Numbered from the stretch's first letter, positions 30,801-34,901 are shown. The stretch: 37,466 nt of DNA from Marine Group II euryarchaeote MED-G35 (GCA_002457155.1 NTJS01000014.1:1-37466); one strand, 5' to 3'. Notes: generated by a model from the sequence alone, not told the origin. Made by a program: numbers and translations.

Positions 30801-31072
30801 AGAAAACCGATAGAGGCGAGGGGGATGAGTCGGGAGTCGACTTCGCAACGATTGGTTTCGGTTCCGAAGAGGACAGAGATGACTTGCAGCAAATCGACGG
30901 CATAGGGAGGTTCGTCGAGAAGAAGTTGAATGCGATAGGCATCTACAAGATATCCCAGATCGCTAACATGGATCAATCAATCTCTGACGAGGTGAATGCC
31001 ACAATTGGCCTCGGTCCTGGGCGGATTGACAGAGACGAGTGGGTCCAACAGGCCAAGCGCCTGATACGATAA
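12851..31072 (+). CDS. Giant (6073 aa) predicted single-pass surface protein: signal peptide, RCC1-like and other propeller-type repeats, He_PIG-like and TSP3 modules, TM, cytoplasmic coiled coil, two HhH-like modules
   Basis: Single uninterrupted frame of 18.2 kb; N-terminal hydrophobic segment ALTLVLLMLTSTQLMLLSS; repeats as annotated below; TM ILWICCFPLLLLLLLLLWVI; Glu/Lys/Ala coiled coil. Confidence 0.93.
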   Translation: MRAQARASVRALTLVLLMLTSTQLMLLSSMDHSVRELERAPQRFDIDNSEVSIIDLGNDHACVIGTSNQMKCWGGGDAGKTGHENTADYGDDEKEMGQYLMFTDLGIGIVVTEVSAGSDHTCALISDGSVKCWGSNHLLGSASGAEDTGARGDGFMEMGDNVPTVYGFGPGSSSSEWNAVSISVGHTHACSIVNDTTQDQLRCWGLNDYGQLGLESTDTIGDDASEGMAVDLPDRGGIGISQVSAGYSHTCVLWVDGEMACWGSNGYGELGIGNTSTIGDESGEMGESLGLVSLPSGRTATQIAAGEHMTCAVLDEQVDGNLVCWGWGDSGRLGSESVGTTGDSSGEMGDNLEVVELGTGLTVDSIGVGYGSSCAIMNNSMVKCWGLGDSGALGYEDAVSRGFGQNQMGIYLPAVDLGSNVHATSVDVGESFACAIMNNSMVKCWGTGLDGRTGLGISGATGDTEGDMGDNLPYVELYLPEETLDQPCDLPAEGSPLSQDTLDSSSQYVGNKISTTMTPEGCGAVAYIDETNLLARFGIFNKGKWATENVYVLTGYTDARFLDVSLTIDSSGTPHIAISLTNNGASGYGLFYVTKVDGEWLSNEVSGQRTTANSIELDEDGNLYVIFQDYSESGGDWLGKVYAMTCSSAQYESTQCVGSGDWETPPSDSWVGPSSFSNSLDTDVAFDGMIQIAYISNETCSTTSCLGEPGYVMVVELDSSGFGTPVNTSGLANVPGQWDNWAVAGNSSLAMDLGLDGSINIAYLGSTEGVHYTSCTSDCGNPGSWTSEDVTDSVDVSDTGIIDIAVGADLSTLILAGTSDGTFALHKSDGSWEKTELEDSGGAGWVGVELSGQGKMWGYSYYPGTPASMSLFTQEGLATAGLLTDIDGDGWTRLDEARCGTDYSNSSSTPVDADGDGVCDLFDDWEDSSVSAESDALSIGEEFGCAVLSNSSVACWGDNSEGQLGSASAGPSSAYAVLVDLPAGFEAGAVDVGSAHACSTGLDGSLVCWGRNANGQLGRGTATANELPGYVSLPSGVTVSQFAAGADHNCMTGTDSNMYCWGNGGDDRTGKIVNSENTVIQYENFTDNSRSWTSTHTSLLLGPAEGLDYIEKLYYYTWLYPEIYSDDSFDVSPGDVVSFKMRGKGHGDNGYTSEYIRFYADSQQVVQIDSNSTTQSSSWSDWQDVSFTVPDSYTGTGQVSIKIYIRGYRNYLQIDDLRIATPSFGSMSSVPSPSRVLWDESGGVSQIALGARHSCALLTTGSVKCWGHNGGSYSNVLGSPTYTGMSTYDPKEVDLSGSSSLVSSNWTSSTVDGINAGDGVTCAIMRSGEALCWGTSSQTSYADPSVSTVASTGDVGRSPALTTDANGNWLLAYNDGDGISYARYDGSSWSMASVCSDSDECDSDRGIGVGEESGGGLHFLSYDEAAEKLVHTRHLSNITTMVSVTGQDPRYFGIARDPSTEELHLAYYRASGKKLMHKTFNGTGWSDSVVIDDDKSYTGYSWNGMKIDAGGNLHLSYWSWSTSGTDDTWLKYAHYNGTSWTVETLQSIMDQNSPTLHTSLDLDSSGNPHISYYDHKNDTLRYTYYDGADWVDQNLTVDDSNDNGRYNSIALDSSDYPRIAYRNETSDDLELATWSGTEWTREVVDSTNSVGSWASIAIDSSDLSRIAYFYDSGSDLRYASHDGASWSFQDIDTSVQSHSIVLELDDSDRPRIAYQDYYSEPWLAYNNSGTGGQWETVQVRDGYDLGDHMAMTLDYSTGTAYMAYRQLDWPADGGLLTTVYTGTALASDAVANSGETANSIGMDPEIHISGSTVMAPFLNGTDGASPAFVEMATIRAPGSGITTVDGESYNVGSYGISMALDGAGNQHISYYNQSGTSLMYATFDGASWQVEEVDNGVSYVTSSIAIDDAGNPHISYVNSTPSPDAVMYAHHNGSAWSIEVVATPYYAYDTSIDLDSSGNAHISYAAYNNSIGSYNLRYSYHNGTEWVYEDVKDYSSNWGYGNTGRNGQIKLNSTDVPHVVFFDDYWDDVYLSIRVNGSWSSSSVDDYGGLYTANGERGISLAIDSADGLHVAYYEMNGRYLEYAYRDLGGSSWTKTNVNDQGGHYIGTSVSIAVDSADRPHIAYHDRSQWDLEYAWFDGADWLVETLDGYYSSGRYPSIALDDGDQVHIAYENNSGSRLMSLVISNGIAATDKISQVGTHSYGMGFAVGTSGGMHLSFYNGSDSSGSLQYASKSGSSWTSETVDDSSTMIGTHSDLALDDSGNPHISYVDSTNGLLRYAYHDGNSWALSTVDPSGSVLGYTSITIDDDGHPRIAYHDGSLRLAESDGSSWTLTIQDAGSAGQGAQVTVDDDGKARIAYFDEDNDDLAFSLAGHQSPVVMGSSQFHPTGTSMGSGASGLSSLDVGETHGCAVSSSSVICWGVATGGQLGNGAVAVISEDPVSVTTVAGWTPLEVSVSTSSGSGGGTTCALYSSDSTEDRRVMCWGDGSSGQVGDGGTSSLTSPASTDLVMLDSITPLGASDGSVALSSSPYGVAEISLSDGGKFGCARSSQGHVKCWGYNGYGQLGHGNTSTASDGAEEMGSNLAFVPLGANRTASSVSAGGRHACALLDDGSVKCWGYNGHGQVGIGNATQIGDGANEMGAYLSAVDLGTGRTATDIATGLFHSCAVLDDGSVKCWGYNGYGQLGIGNTTSIGDGANEMGDDLAVVDLGTGRSAIAIEAGEHYTCAILDSGVLKCWGYNYYGQLGQGHNENIGTGPDFDSNGVSCHPTQNSDLNTRECNARMGDGLPAIDLGDGRTATAVSAGLSSTCAILDNGSIRCWGSNADGRTGIGTYSGYTGDAAGEMGDDLPNVDLGSERTAASISVGYSHSCALLDNLSIACWGDNYYGELGIGSNDDVDTPEEMGSGLENALLPTAKSTAVASGSYYTCAIIKDGTVRCWGEDSEGRLGVYDGEDDNIGDESGEMGGNLVLTNLYMVPPDFDGDGWIDIWDSDDDNDGYIDTNDDLPFDQRDWFDHDGDGIGVNTDTDDDDPDITTADQDTVTKWSDAEEIACGTLWWSSMSEPTDYDGDGICDAIDDDVDGNSWNDTYQIECYGGEPSAWSQRGVWDNAGDLPTSSGDSPTYGYDFFISDYGIRLFSTYGNDWSYNSLLKFDGTVSATQSIYDNNDFDYWGVEERNGIIYVIDQYGITRGIDANGSISSLGYRSDHSIASTQDVAISVEGDMVVRWDDSDGGSDIKGWYLNGTEFSINVPGGLSDNYNHHPQIDFGPNGKLHLLTVNISARDAGLPVGFYHYTADLNGSLSGSATVSWSSPKLVLERNQSTSWASDTDYSSTDHGRAELHVSSDGTAYAAMYNGTNLWFSALGGSSWSTEEIASSTGRNEGVEIATNSTGVAHVAWINHTSDKLMLSHKSGVSWIHEEVWQSNGWNEGSTLQELNYAGLRLEFDRQDDPYLLSIDANDSSSAILHHKGALLDPSYTFQPTDAGGDGVCDTLQYAVMDYGTASLVATKGELVSLSPTFEGQALVEVWAPSLPAGLSVNNTTGEITGVPTVVDTTGTAHTIYSNSSDASYPVTITFTVRSPTPVHAGYGQWDDHQYTSVNNGRGYALHEYDSDSNLYYYGRYQSTSAWSADGLSVSISSGDLYVAKRWANGTWAWVVPITPTSGIPGAMAVDGSGNTYVTGYRASGALDLPGTEHDLPNREAAFFISLDTNGSTRWSQDAYIPGSTDANWKVSTQASVNNYGFTRMSVNETTGNLTVAGQISTNSASYRMVTFGNVTMEIPSTNYNYYRPFVVRINATGNFSWATTLTPASSSHRTLQGMGVHDDGSVEVLMRANGDTQLGDHTVGNDTYHYVIGRMNGTGAWTGASKITSESPAGFDGNYDSAMMEVTPSGDMVMAIWSVNDLSSLNVTSSVSWFNETCSDSLVVIRLSGAEWSTEASREFCLSSNAGYYAEYYSLLEIDPQGKPVLLLGQRAYSVASHHRILRLDSNLNPDFEEYLVSANNPANSHTLDWEDVAFDPIGNMLVNYYDNTCNLYWNGSYMGRPSSNCYYNSQFFMETVGHTIDGANLVEGEPATLWGVTGLSAMGATCSQGTSYCDEYLDSWGSTALPEGLSMSSDTGLVSGTATSNMSLSEFTLWMNDTALGNNQFNVSFLILNGRPTISYNQTAFVMERGLEIEPIAPYEVNGTILNWTFVPTLPSGLILGDSNGTVYGTPTVNLTEQTFQLRVTSEGGTTAVNFQFTINEPIANISYGNGTYNIPRDALVSIQPTLEGGAVESFAINSTDYPLGLTFNTTNGFFEGIPLLVTNLTTYTVWANNSGGSASTEVSIWVIGNGIFLSFPTDDLLLTEGLPMQPIAGQTSGSTPESWEVYPDLPLGLTFGASNGSIWGTPTQVQNQTNYTIWANATGDQTSSVTISITVLVDTDGDGVADLYDPDDDNDGWNDTAELDCGTDPLDSADTPSDIDNDGVCDALDETDDRAIAMAYGVTNLELIVNVSNVSLVPITSGGGITSWEVSPSLPGGLFLNNTTGEISGTPTTTYNTTVHVFWANNSAYSASFNLSISASLLDTDGDGEPDITDEDDDGDGWSDVNETACSTGPLDEDDFPPDSDGDGVCDSLDLVDDSPVFLAYAVSAVNLTTNITSLEMAPIVLGGDVRAWETSPSMPSGLFFNNSTGEISGVANVTFTPTNFTIWANNSQYSSSFVINISSWRLDTDGDGVPDEDDSDDDDDGWTDEEEQTCNTEQLDNTSIPSDSDGDGMCDLVDQINDSPISLAYPQSTVVLVVNITPVQIHPIVFGGDVREWSIHPELGTGLVFNNSTGQISGHSTEPFNATNYDVWANNSQYGSNFSITISSALLDTDGDGIPDESDTDDDNDGWGDSEETSCLTDILDPLSFPEDHDGDGLCDGLDDIDDSDLFLVYSMTSQLLFVNEPMDSIVATTYGGDVRTWEIWPPLPDGLSLNGALARSGQVNGTISGAPMFEFELQVFTVWANNSQYHSSVEITLQSVTPDPDDDAFDLIYLDNELNLTTNVDEVYMEPQIFGGNVSSWSISPDLPEGLEFNTTNGLITGFATEEVNGSTYTVTGSNSLFMDTFPITIFATHLDTDEDGVPDIFDPDDDGDGWNDTDEIECGTDPLYIVSSPEDHDGDWICDPNDEFDDSPIVFFYPNDKLVLTVGEEMEPLEPLIAPNSGGIMLFSVLPDLPAGLVLDNATGVISGTPEEAWRHVILEYSHTFKAENSQWDFSYRVDFDIFWPEDNTTDEDGDGWADLIELECNTDPTNASSFPEDIDLDGICSHIDEDDDGDNIGDPIDKFPKDPTAWDDTDNDTMPDELTCRYLTDSANCTFDLVEDLDDDNDGWLDLNETSCGTDSKDNLSVPEDDDGDGVCNLLEVYVPDAVKILWICCFPLLLLLLLLLWVINPFTVREEEILGPEPEYTSTEDGWQGGSGEYDDPYVLKPMKGIRKGSFARSHEVISVSNITPRLKCDFTDMSSEDNGSRFRMQSIKSNSRGDIEFRLEFNDDGDTVNTTDYTGLIRLGKATVYFQWEVEVEVQHDTPEEERAKKRAKRIERDAKKKAAQLEREAVEKAADAEIDAKKKAAQLERDLKTKIERVEREAEKRTAEADMKAAKAEMKAAEAEREAAMKLAEARRESKREEEERLQREKEEERRAAKEDAKKAAEEDERLAEEERKAEEEAAELRAILRKKAEARKVEEEENRAAEEAAKKEAEEEAKRIERAAEERAALLKREAEDRAERIERDAAKKAAEVEREAQIKAVEAKEKLRKRAIERKRQMDLEERDNQLAREKAAERFAAMEEELEERKSKLEELDAEAKKKESALLRVAEKSKDIDFGILGFATADNKDQLQEIKGIGPFIEEKLNALGIFTFAQISRMTSELEDKVNDAIEFFPGRVKRDEWANQARSFVDLGEESASKPPPPEGDIASSTDKELLDRAKEDIREKEIADEKERELQIRRERAAELLSRSKSEEKTDRGEGDESGVDFATIGFGSEEDRDDLQQIDGIGRFVEKKLNAIGIYKISQIANMDQSISDEVNATIGLGPGRIDRDEWVQQAKRLIR
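13007..14285 (+). repeat. RCC1-like repeat block 1 (7 CWG blades)
   Basis: Seven C(x~10)CWG motifs: KCWGGGD, KCWGSNH, RCWGLND, ACWGSNG, VCWGWGD, KCWGLGD, KCWGTGL. Confidence 0.85.
15503..15640 (+). repeat. TSP3/Asp-rich calcium-binding-type repeat
   Basis: DIDGDGWTRLDEARCGTDYSNSSSTPVDADGDGVCDLFDDWEDS. Confidence 0.75.
15656..16880 (+). repeat. RCC1-like repeat block 2 (5 CWG blades, interrupted by a non-RCC1 domain at about 16085-16530)
   Basis: ACWGDNS, VCWGRNA, YCWGNGG ... KCWGHNG, LCWGTSS. Confidence 0.8.
16900..19970 (+). repeat. About 20 copies of a ~50-aa 'PHISYxD...LxYAxxDGxxW' repeat (propeller-like)
   Basis: e.g. NPHISYYDHKNDTLRYTYYDGADW, HPRIAYHDGSLRLAESDGSSW, NPHISYVDSTNGLLRYAYHDGNSW, RPHIAYHDRSQWDLEYAWFDGADW. 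Confidence 0.8.
20050..21775 (+). repeat. RCC1-like repeat block 3 (9 CWG blades)
   Basis: ICWGVAT, MCWGDGS, then KCWGYNG x3, KCWGYNY, RCWGSNA, ACWGDNY, RCWGEDS. Confidence 0.85.
21780..22110 (+). repeat. TSP3/Asp-rich calcium-binding-type repeats
   Basis: DFDGDGWIDIWDSDDDNDGYIDTNDD...DHDGDGIGVNTDTDDDDPD...DYDGDGICDAIDDDVDGNSWND. Confidence 0.8.
23590..25020 (+). repeat. SBBP-like beta-propeller repeat region
   Basis: MAVDGSGNTYVTGYRASGALDLPGTEHDLPNREAAFFISLDTNGSTRWSQDAY and related repeats. Confidence 0.6.
26105..29010 (+). repeat. Composite tandem repeat of TSP3 + He_PIG (putative Ig-like) modules, exact 435-bp period across four consecutive starts
   Basis: Asp of the DTDGDG motif at 26105, 26540, 26975 and 27410 (+435 each); further units at 27866, 28145 and ~28612; LPxGLxxNxTTGxIxGTP He_PIG signature. 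Confidence 0.88.
29023..29095 (+). other. Single predicted transmembrane helix of the giant protein
   Basis: VKILWICCFPLLLLLLLLLWVINPF, followed by basic/acidic cytoplasmic-type sequence. Confidence 0.85.
30412..31069 (+). other. Two C-terminal HhH-like modules of the giant protein
   Basis: DQLQEIKGIGPFIEEKLNALGIFTFAQISRM...PGRVKRDEWANQAR and DDLQQIDGIGRFVEKKLNAIGIYKISQIANM...PGRIDRDEWVQQAKRLIR. Confidence 0.85.
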
Positions 31073-31105
31073 GCATTTGATAGAGGGTCTGTTGGGAGTG
31101 ATTGG

Positions 31106-32443
31106 ATGGCTGACCCGATAACAGATGCATTTTCAACCCTGATTGGTTATCTCGACGAGGTAGAGGAGGTTGGCGTATTAGCCCAAGTTGGGGTCTCCCT
31201 GGGTCTCACACTATTCTTCCTACTGTTCGCCAGATACGTCGTCCTAAAGGTGGCATGGCGAATCGTGAAGAAGACTGATGCGTCATGGGACAACGAAATG
31301 CTAGAACCAATTGCGAACCGGGTTTACGTTTTCGTGCTATTGGCAGGAGTGGAACTCACGATGATGTGGACACTCGGTAGGAACGATGCAATCTACACCG
31401 CGGTTGCACCGTACTTCTCGGGCATATACATCCTACTCTCAGCCTCGATAATTAGCGTTTCAATCAAGTTCATCGTCCCTGCAGCCTTGGACAGATACAA
31501 CACCAACAAGAGCGTCACAGTCACTGGAGGGAATCCCCTGGTAGTCTTCTCCTCCAGAGGGATAGTCGGGTTCATGGGCATTTACCTAGCACTACAAGAA
31601 GTAGGGATCGAGCTCCTAGGCATACTAGCCTCCCTTGCGGTTTTCTCACTGATCATTGGACTGGCAGTCCAGCAGACCCTTGGCAACATGCTCAACTCAT
31701 TCATGCTGGCTATCGACCAACCATTCGAAGTAGGAGACAGGATAGAAGTCCAGGGAGTTACTGGGACAGTGATGTCAGTTGGGATCCTCTCTACAAAGGT
31801 GCTGACCCTAACCGAGCAACTGGTAGTCATCCCCAACAACCGGCTCGTCGACTCGACGATAACCAACTTTGCCAGAGGAGGTGGTGATGGGACGGGTTCC
31901 AGGCACACCCTCACGCTGGATATAGGGGTAGACTACGATGAGAGGTCCGCCCATGTCAAGCAAGTCATCATGGAGGTGGCCAAGAGATGCCCCAATGTAG
32001 AGGAAGACCCCCCTCCGAGAGTCCTCCTCAGAGAGCTATCGGACTTCTCGAAGAACTACAGGCTCTACGCATGGATTGCGGATTATAGCGATGAGTTCCT
32101 AGCCACCGACTGGCTACTCAGGGAGATAGACAGCTCATTCAGCAGAGAGGGCATCAGCATCCCTTACCCAGTCGCAGTAGAGCTCCCGGTAAAGCCGAGC
32201 CCCTTCCCAGAAGGGGATGCAGGCGAAAGGATGCGTCGAATGAAATCGACGCGCCAGCATGTTTCTAGGATAAAGATGCTCAGGGACGAGGCTGAAATGG
32301 AAGAGGAGAGGGATTCTGCCAGAACCGAGCTGGAGGTCCTGAAAGCCAGGCTGGAAGAAGGGGACATCAAGAAGGCGGAGAGGGACATCCTGGAGAACGA
32401 CGTGCGGGCTCTGGAGACTCTTCTAGCACAGTTCTCGGAGTGA
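31106..32443 (+). CDS. MscS-family mechanosensitive ion channel with C-terminal coiled coil
   Basis: LAVFSLIIGLAVQQTLGNMLNSFMLAIDQPFEVGDRIEVQGVTGTVMSVGILSTKVLTLTEQLVVIPNNRLVDSTITNFAR is the MscS core; EAEMEEERDSARTELEVLKARLEEGDIKKAERD tail. Confidence 0.93.
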   Translation: MADPITDAFSTLIGYLDEVEEVGVLAQVGVSLGLTLFFLLFARYVVLKVAWRIVKKTDASWDNEMLEPIANRVYVFVLLAGVELTMMWTLGRNDAIYTAVAPYFSGIYILLSASIISVSIKFIVPAALDRYNTNKSVTVTGGNPLVVFSSRGIVGFMGIYLALQEVGIELLGILASLAVFSLIIGLAVQQTLGNMLNSFMLAIDQPFEVGDRIEVQGVTGTVMSVGILSTKVLTLTEQLVVIPNNRLVDSTITNFARGGGDGTGSRHTLTLDIGVDYDERSAHVKQVIMEVAKRCPNVEEDPPPRVLLRELSDFSKNYRLYAWIADYSDEFLATDWLLREIDSSFSREGISIPYPVAVELPVKPSPFPEGDAGERMRRMKSTRQHVSRIKMLRDEAEMEEERDSARTELEVLKARLEEGDIKKAERDILENDVRALETLLAQFSE

Positions 32444-32485
32444 TTCTGCGAAACCTCTTCAAACCTAGTGGCACAATATTGCCGT

Positions 32486-33778
32486 ATGAAGGCTGAGGAC
32501 TCCGGGACATCGGCAGAGAAAGCGGGTTTGATCCTAAGCGATAGGGAAGAGGCAGGGATCACCAGAAAGAAAGTAGAGACCCCATCTGAAGAGGAGGGCG
32601 GGGGCCCGACGATCTCATGGGACTATCACCTCCCAAACGGGAAGAATCTGTCGGATGAAGACAGAATAGGTTTCCTCGACACACTGGCGGTTCCACCAGC
32701 TTGGACCGAGGTGTGGTTCTGCCCGGACGAGAATGGGCACATCCAAGCCACAGGGAAGGACTCGAATGGGAGGCTCCAATACCGATACCACCCAAAGTGG
32801 AACGAATACAAATCTATTCTGAAGTACCAGAACGTAGATGAGTTCGCGATCGCACTAAATGAACTCAGAAGAAGGGTCAATTCCGATCTTGGCGGGGGCC
32901 CGATGGACAGGGCCAAGGTGGTGGCCATCGTGGTTAGGCTGATTGACAGATACCACATCCGTGTCGGGTCAGACCAATATGCCCAGGAGAACGAGTCGTA
33001 TGGGCTTACGACTCTCCGGGAGGGCCATGTGAAATTCTGGAAGGGGAAGAAGGCGATAGATGGGGACATAGACGCCGTGTTGAATTTCACAGGCAAGTCG
33101 GGCAAGGAGTGGAAGCTGTTGATCAAGGATGACCAAGTTGCCAAGTTGATTGAGGAGTCAGGAAAAATTGGAGGCAAGGAGAAGACCCAGGATCTATTCA
33201 GATACTTGGATGATAACGGGAATGACTACGACGTCAAGGCGGAGCACATCAACGACTACCTAGAGGACCACATGGATCACCGATACACAGCGAAGGACTT
33301 CAGAACTTGGGCCGCATCGTGGAAAACCGCCGCAAGGCTAGCGATGGTTTCGGAAGCAAGTGAGAGTCAGATAAAGAAGCTGCCAAAGCTACACAAGGAT
33401 GCTGTCGAGGAATCGGAGAAGACTGGTTTCCCCCCTTACTTGACATGGGCCGGGAGGACTCTGAAGGGTACAGAGGGGCTTGCTAAACTCGCAGAAGCAG
33501 GGAAACTCCCCGGAGACGGGGAAAACGAGCGGAATGCCACCATGCTGGCAGTAATCGACACGGTCGCTGCTGACTTGGGCAATACCAGAGCTGTTTGCAG
33601 ATCCTCATACATACGCCCCATGTTCATGAACGACTGGGAATCGGAAGTATTCATGGATAGATGGGAAGAAGCAAAATCCGGGAAGAAGCGTGGCAGAGAA
33701 CTGATTGAAGATGAAAATACTGCAATCAACTACATGAGGACCCACGAAGACGATGAGTTCCAATTCTCAAAGAACTGA
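32486..33778 (+). CDS. DNA topoisomerase IB (small bacterial/poxvirus-like type)
   Basis: LPNGKNLSDEDRIGFLDTLAVPPAWTEVWF, LIDRYHIRVGSDQYAQENESYGLTTLREGHV, YTAKDFRTWAASW, LGNTRAVCRSSYIRP (putative catalytic Tyr). GTG 32468 is an alternative start. Confidence 0.9.
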   Translation: MKAEDSGTSAEKAGLILSDREEAGITRKKVETPSEEEGGGPTISWDYHLPNGKNLSDEDRIGFLDTLAVPPAWTEVWFCPDENGHIQATGKDSNGRLQYRYHPKWNEYKSILKYQNVDEFAIALNELRRRVNSDLGGGPMDRAKVVAIVVRLIDRYHIRVGSDQYAQENESYGLTTLREGHVKFWKGKKAIDGDIDAVLNFTGKSGKEWKLLIKDDQVAKLIEESGKIGGKEKTQDLFRYLDDNGNDYDVKAEHINDYLEDHMDHRYTAKDFRTWAASWKTAARLAMVSEASESQIKKLPKLHKDAVEESEKTGFPPYLTWAGRTLKGTEGLAKLAEAGKLPGDGENERNATMLAVIDTVAADLGNTRAVCRSSYIRPMFMNDWESEVFMDRWEEAKSGKKRGRELIEDENTAINYMRTHEDDEFQFSKN

Positions 33779-33812
33779 GAATGTTTGAAGCGGGGCCCTC
33801 CTTGCTAGTGAC

Positions 33813-34058
33813 ATGAGCGATGGCGTCAAGAAGAGGCTCGACTTGCTGGGCTTCCTCTGCCCAATTCCTGTTCACGAGACTCGTAGAGTACTGAAGGGAT
33901 GCGAAAAGGGCGATAAGATAGAGGTGATCTGCGACGACCCGGAGACGCTTTTCGACATCCCAGCACTTTGTGATAGGTTAGGGGTGGTACTTGAGAAAGT
34001 GGAGGAGAAATCAGGCGAGTTCAGATTCGTGATCATCAATGTGACTGGTGACCTGTAG
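33813..34058 (+). CDS. TusA/SirA-like sulfur carrier family protein
   Basis: KRLDLLGFLCPIPVHETRRVLKGCEKGDKIEVICDDPETLFDIPALC: CPxP motif and TusA length. Confidence 0.85.
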   Translation: MSDGVKKRLDLLGFLCPIPVHETRRVLKGCEKGDKIEVICDDPETLFDIPALCDRLGVVLEKVEEKSGEFRFVIINVTGDL

Positions 34059-34065
34059 GATTCAA

Positions 34066-34719
34066 ATGAGTATTTCACTTCGAGGCACCATGAACGCTGG
34101 ACGAGTATACGAAACAGGCGAGGTCCCTGCTGATGCTCACCTTCCCACCGAACACGGGGAGTTCAGAATCAGAGTATTTCACGAAGAAGAGACGGGTCTA
34201 GACCATGTTGCACTTCTGCTCGGAGACATGGAGGGCCCGGACCCAGTCCTAGTCAGAGTCCATTCTGAATGCCTTACCGGGGATGCTTTCAGCAGTCTGA
34301 GATGCGACTGTGGACCTCAACTACAGGCGGCAATGAGATTGATCCAAGAGATTGGTTGGGGATGCTTGATCTACCTAAGACAGGAGGGCAGGGGAATTGG
34401 CCTAAATGCAAAGATTCAGGCATACAACCTGCAAGACAGAGGTGCTGACACTTTGGAGGCGAACCTAATGCTGGGCCATCCAGCGGATGCCAGGGACTAC
34501 GGAATCGCCTCGGAGATGCTAGGTTCGGTCGGAATAGACAAGGTGAACCTGATGACGAACAACCCGGACAAGGTGGATCAGCTTTTGGAGTACGGAATAA
34601 ACGTGGTTGAGAGAATGCCATTAGTTGCTGGCGTGGGAGAGGGGAACGTAGACTACCTCTCGACCAAAGCAAGAAGAATGGGCCACAAGATCAGTGAAGA
34701 ATCCCTTGGAAAGGAATAA
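34066..34719 (+). CDS. ribA: GTP cyclohydrolase II
   Basis: VRVHSECLTGDAFSSLRCDCGPQLQAAM (Zn site), YLRQEGRGIGLNAKIQAYNLQDRGADTLEAN, MTNNPDKV; start ambiguous (34066 or 34090). Confidence 0.93.
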   Translation: MSISLRGTMNAGRVYETGEVPADAHLPTEHGEFRIRVFHEEETGLDHVALLLGDMEGPDPVLVRVHSECLTGDAFSSLRCDCGPQLQAAMRLIQEIGWGCLIYLRQEGRGIGLNAKIQAYNLQDRGADTLEANLMLGHPADARDYGIASEMLGSVGIDKVNLMTNNPDKVDQLLEYGINVVERMPLVAGVGEGNVDYLSTKARRMGHKISEESLGKE

Positions 34720-34721
34720 CC

Positions 34722-34797
34722 TGGGGCCGTGACCGGGACTCGAACCCGGGCCGGCGGGACCACAACCCACCGTGCTAACCGCTACACCATCACAGCC
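34722..34797 (-). tRNA. tRNA-His (anticodon GTG), with encoded G-1, C73 and CCA
   Basis: Folded by hand: acceptor GCTGTGA/TCACGGC, D stem GTGT/GCAC, anticodon arm GTGGG-TTGTGGT-CCCGC, T arm CCGGG-TTCGAGT-CCCGG, then C73 and CCA. Confidence 0.95.
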
Positions 34798-34901
34798 AGA
34801 AGTAAGTCAGTCGTGTGTCGGCCCGTATTTCAACAGTTATGCTGTCAGCCTACGAGCCTAGTACCAACGCCTTGAAGCGGGGAAAGCCTTCGTTCGTTGC
34901 G

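Noticed and set aside
12851-31072. Internal repeats as a possible CRISPR or mobile-element array
   Set aside because: Repeats are in-frame protein-coding units (180, ~150 and 435 bp) with degenerate DNA, no short identical repeat/spacer pattern and no transposase
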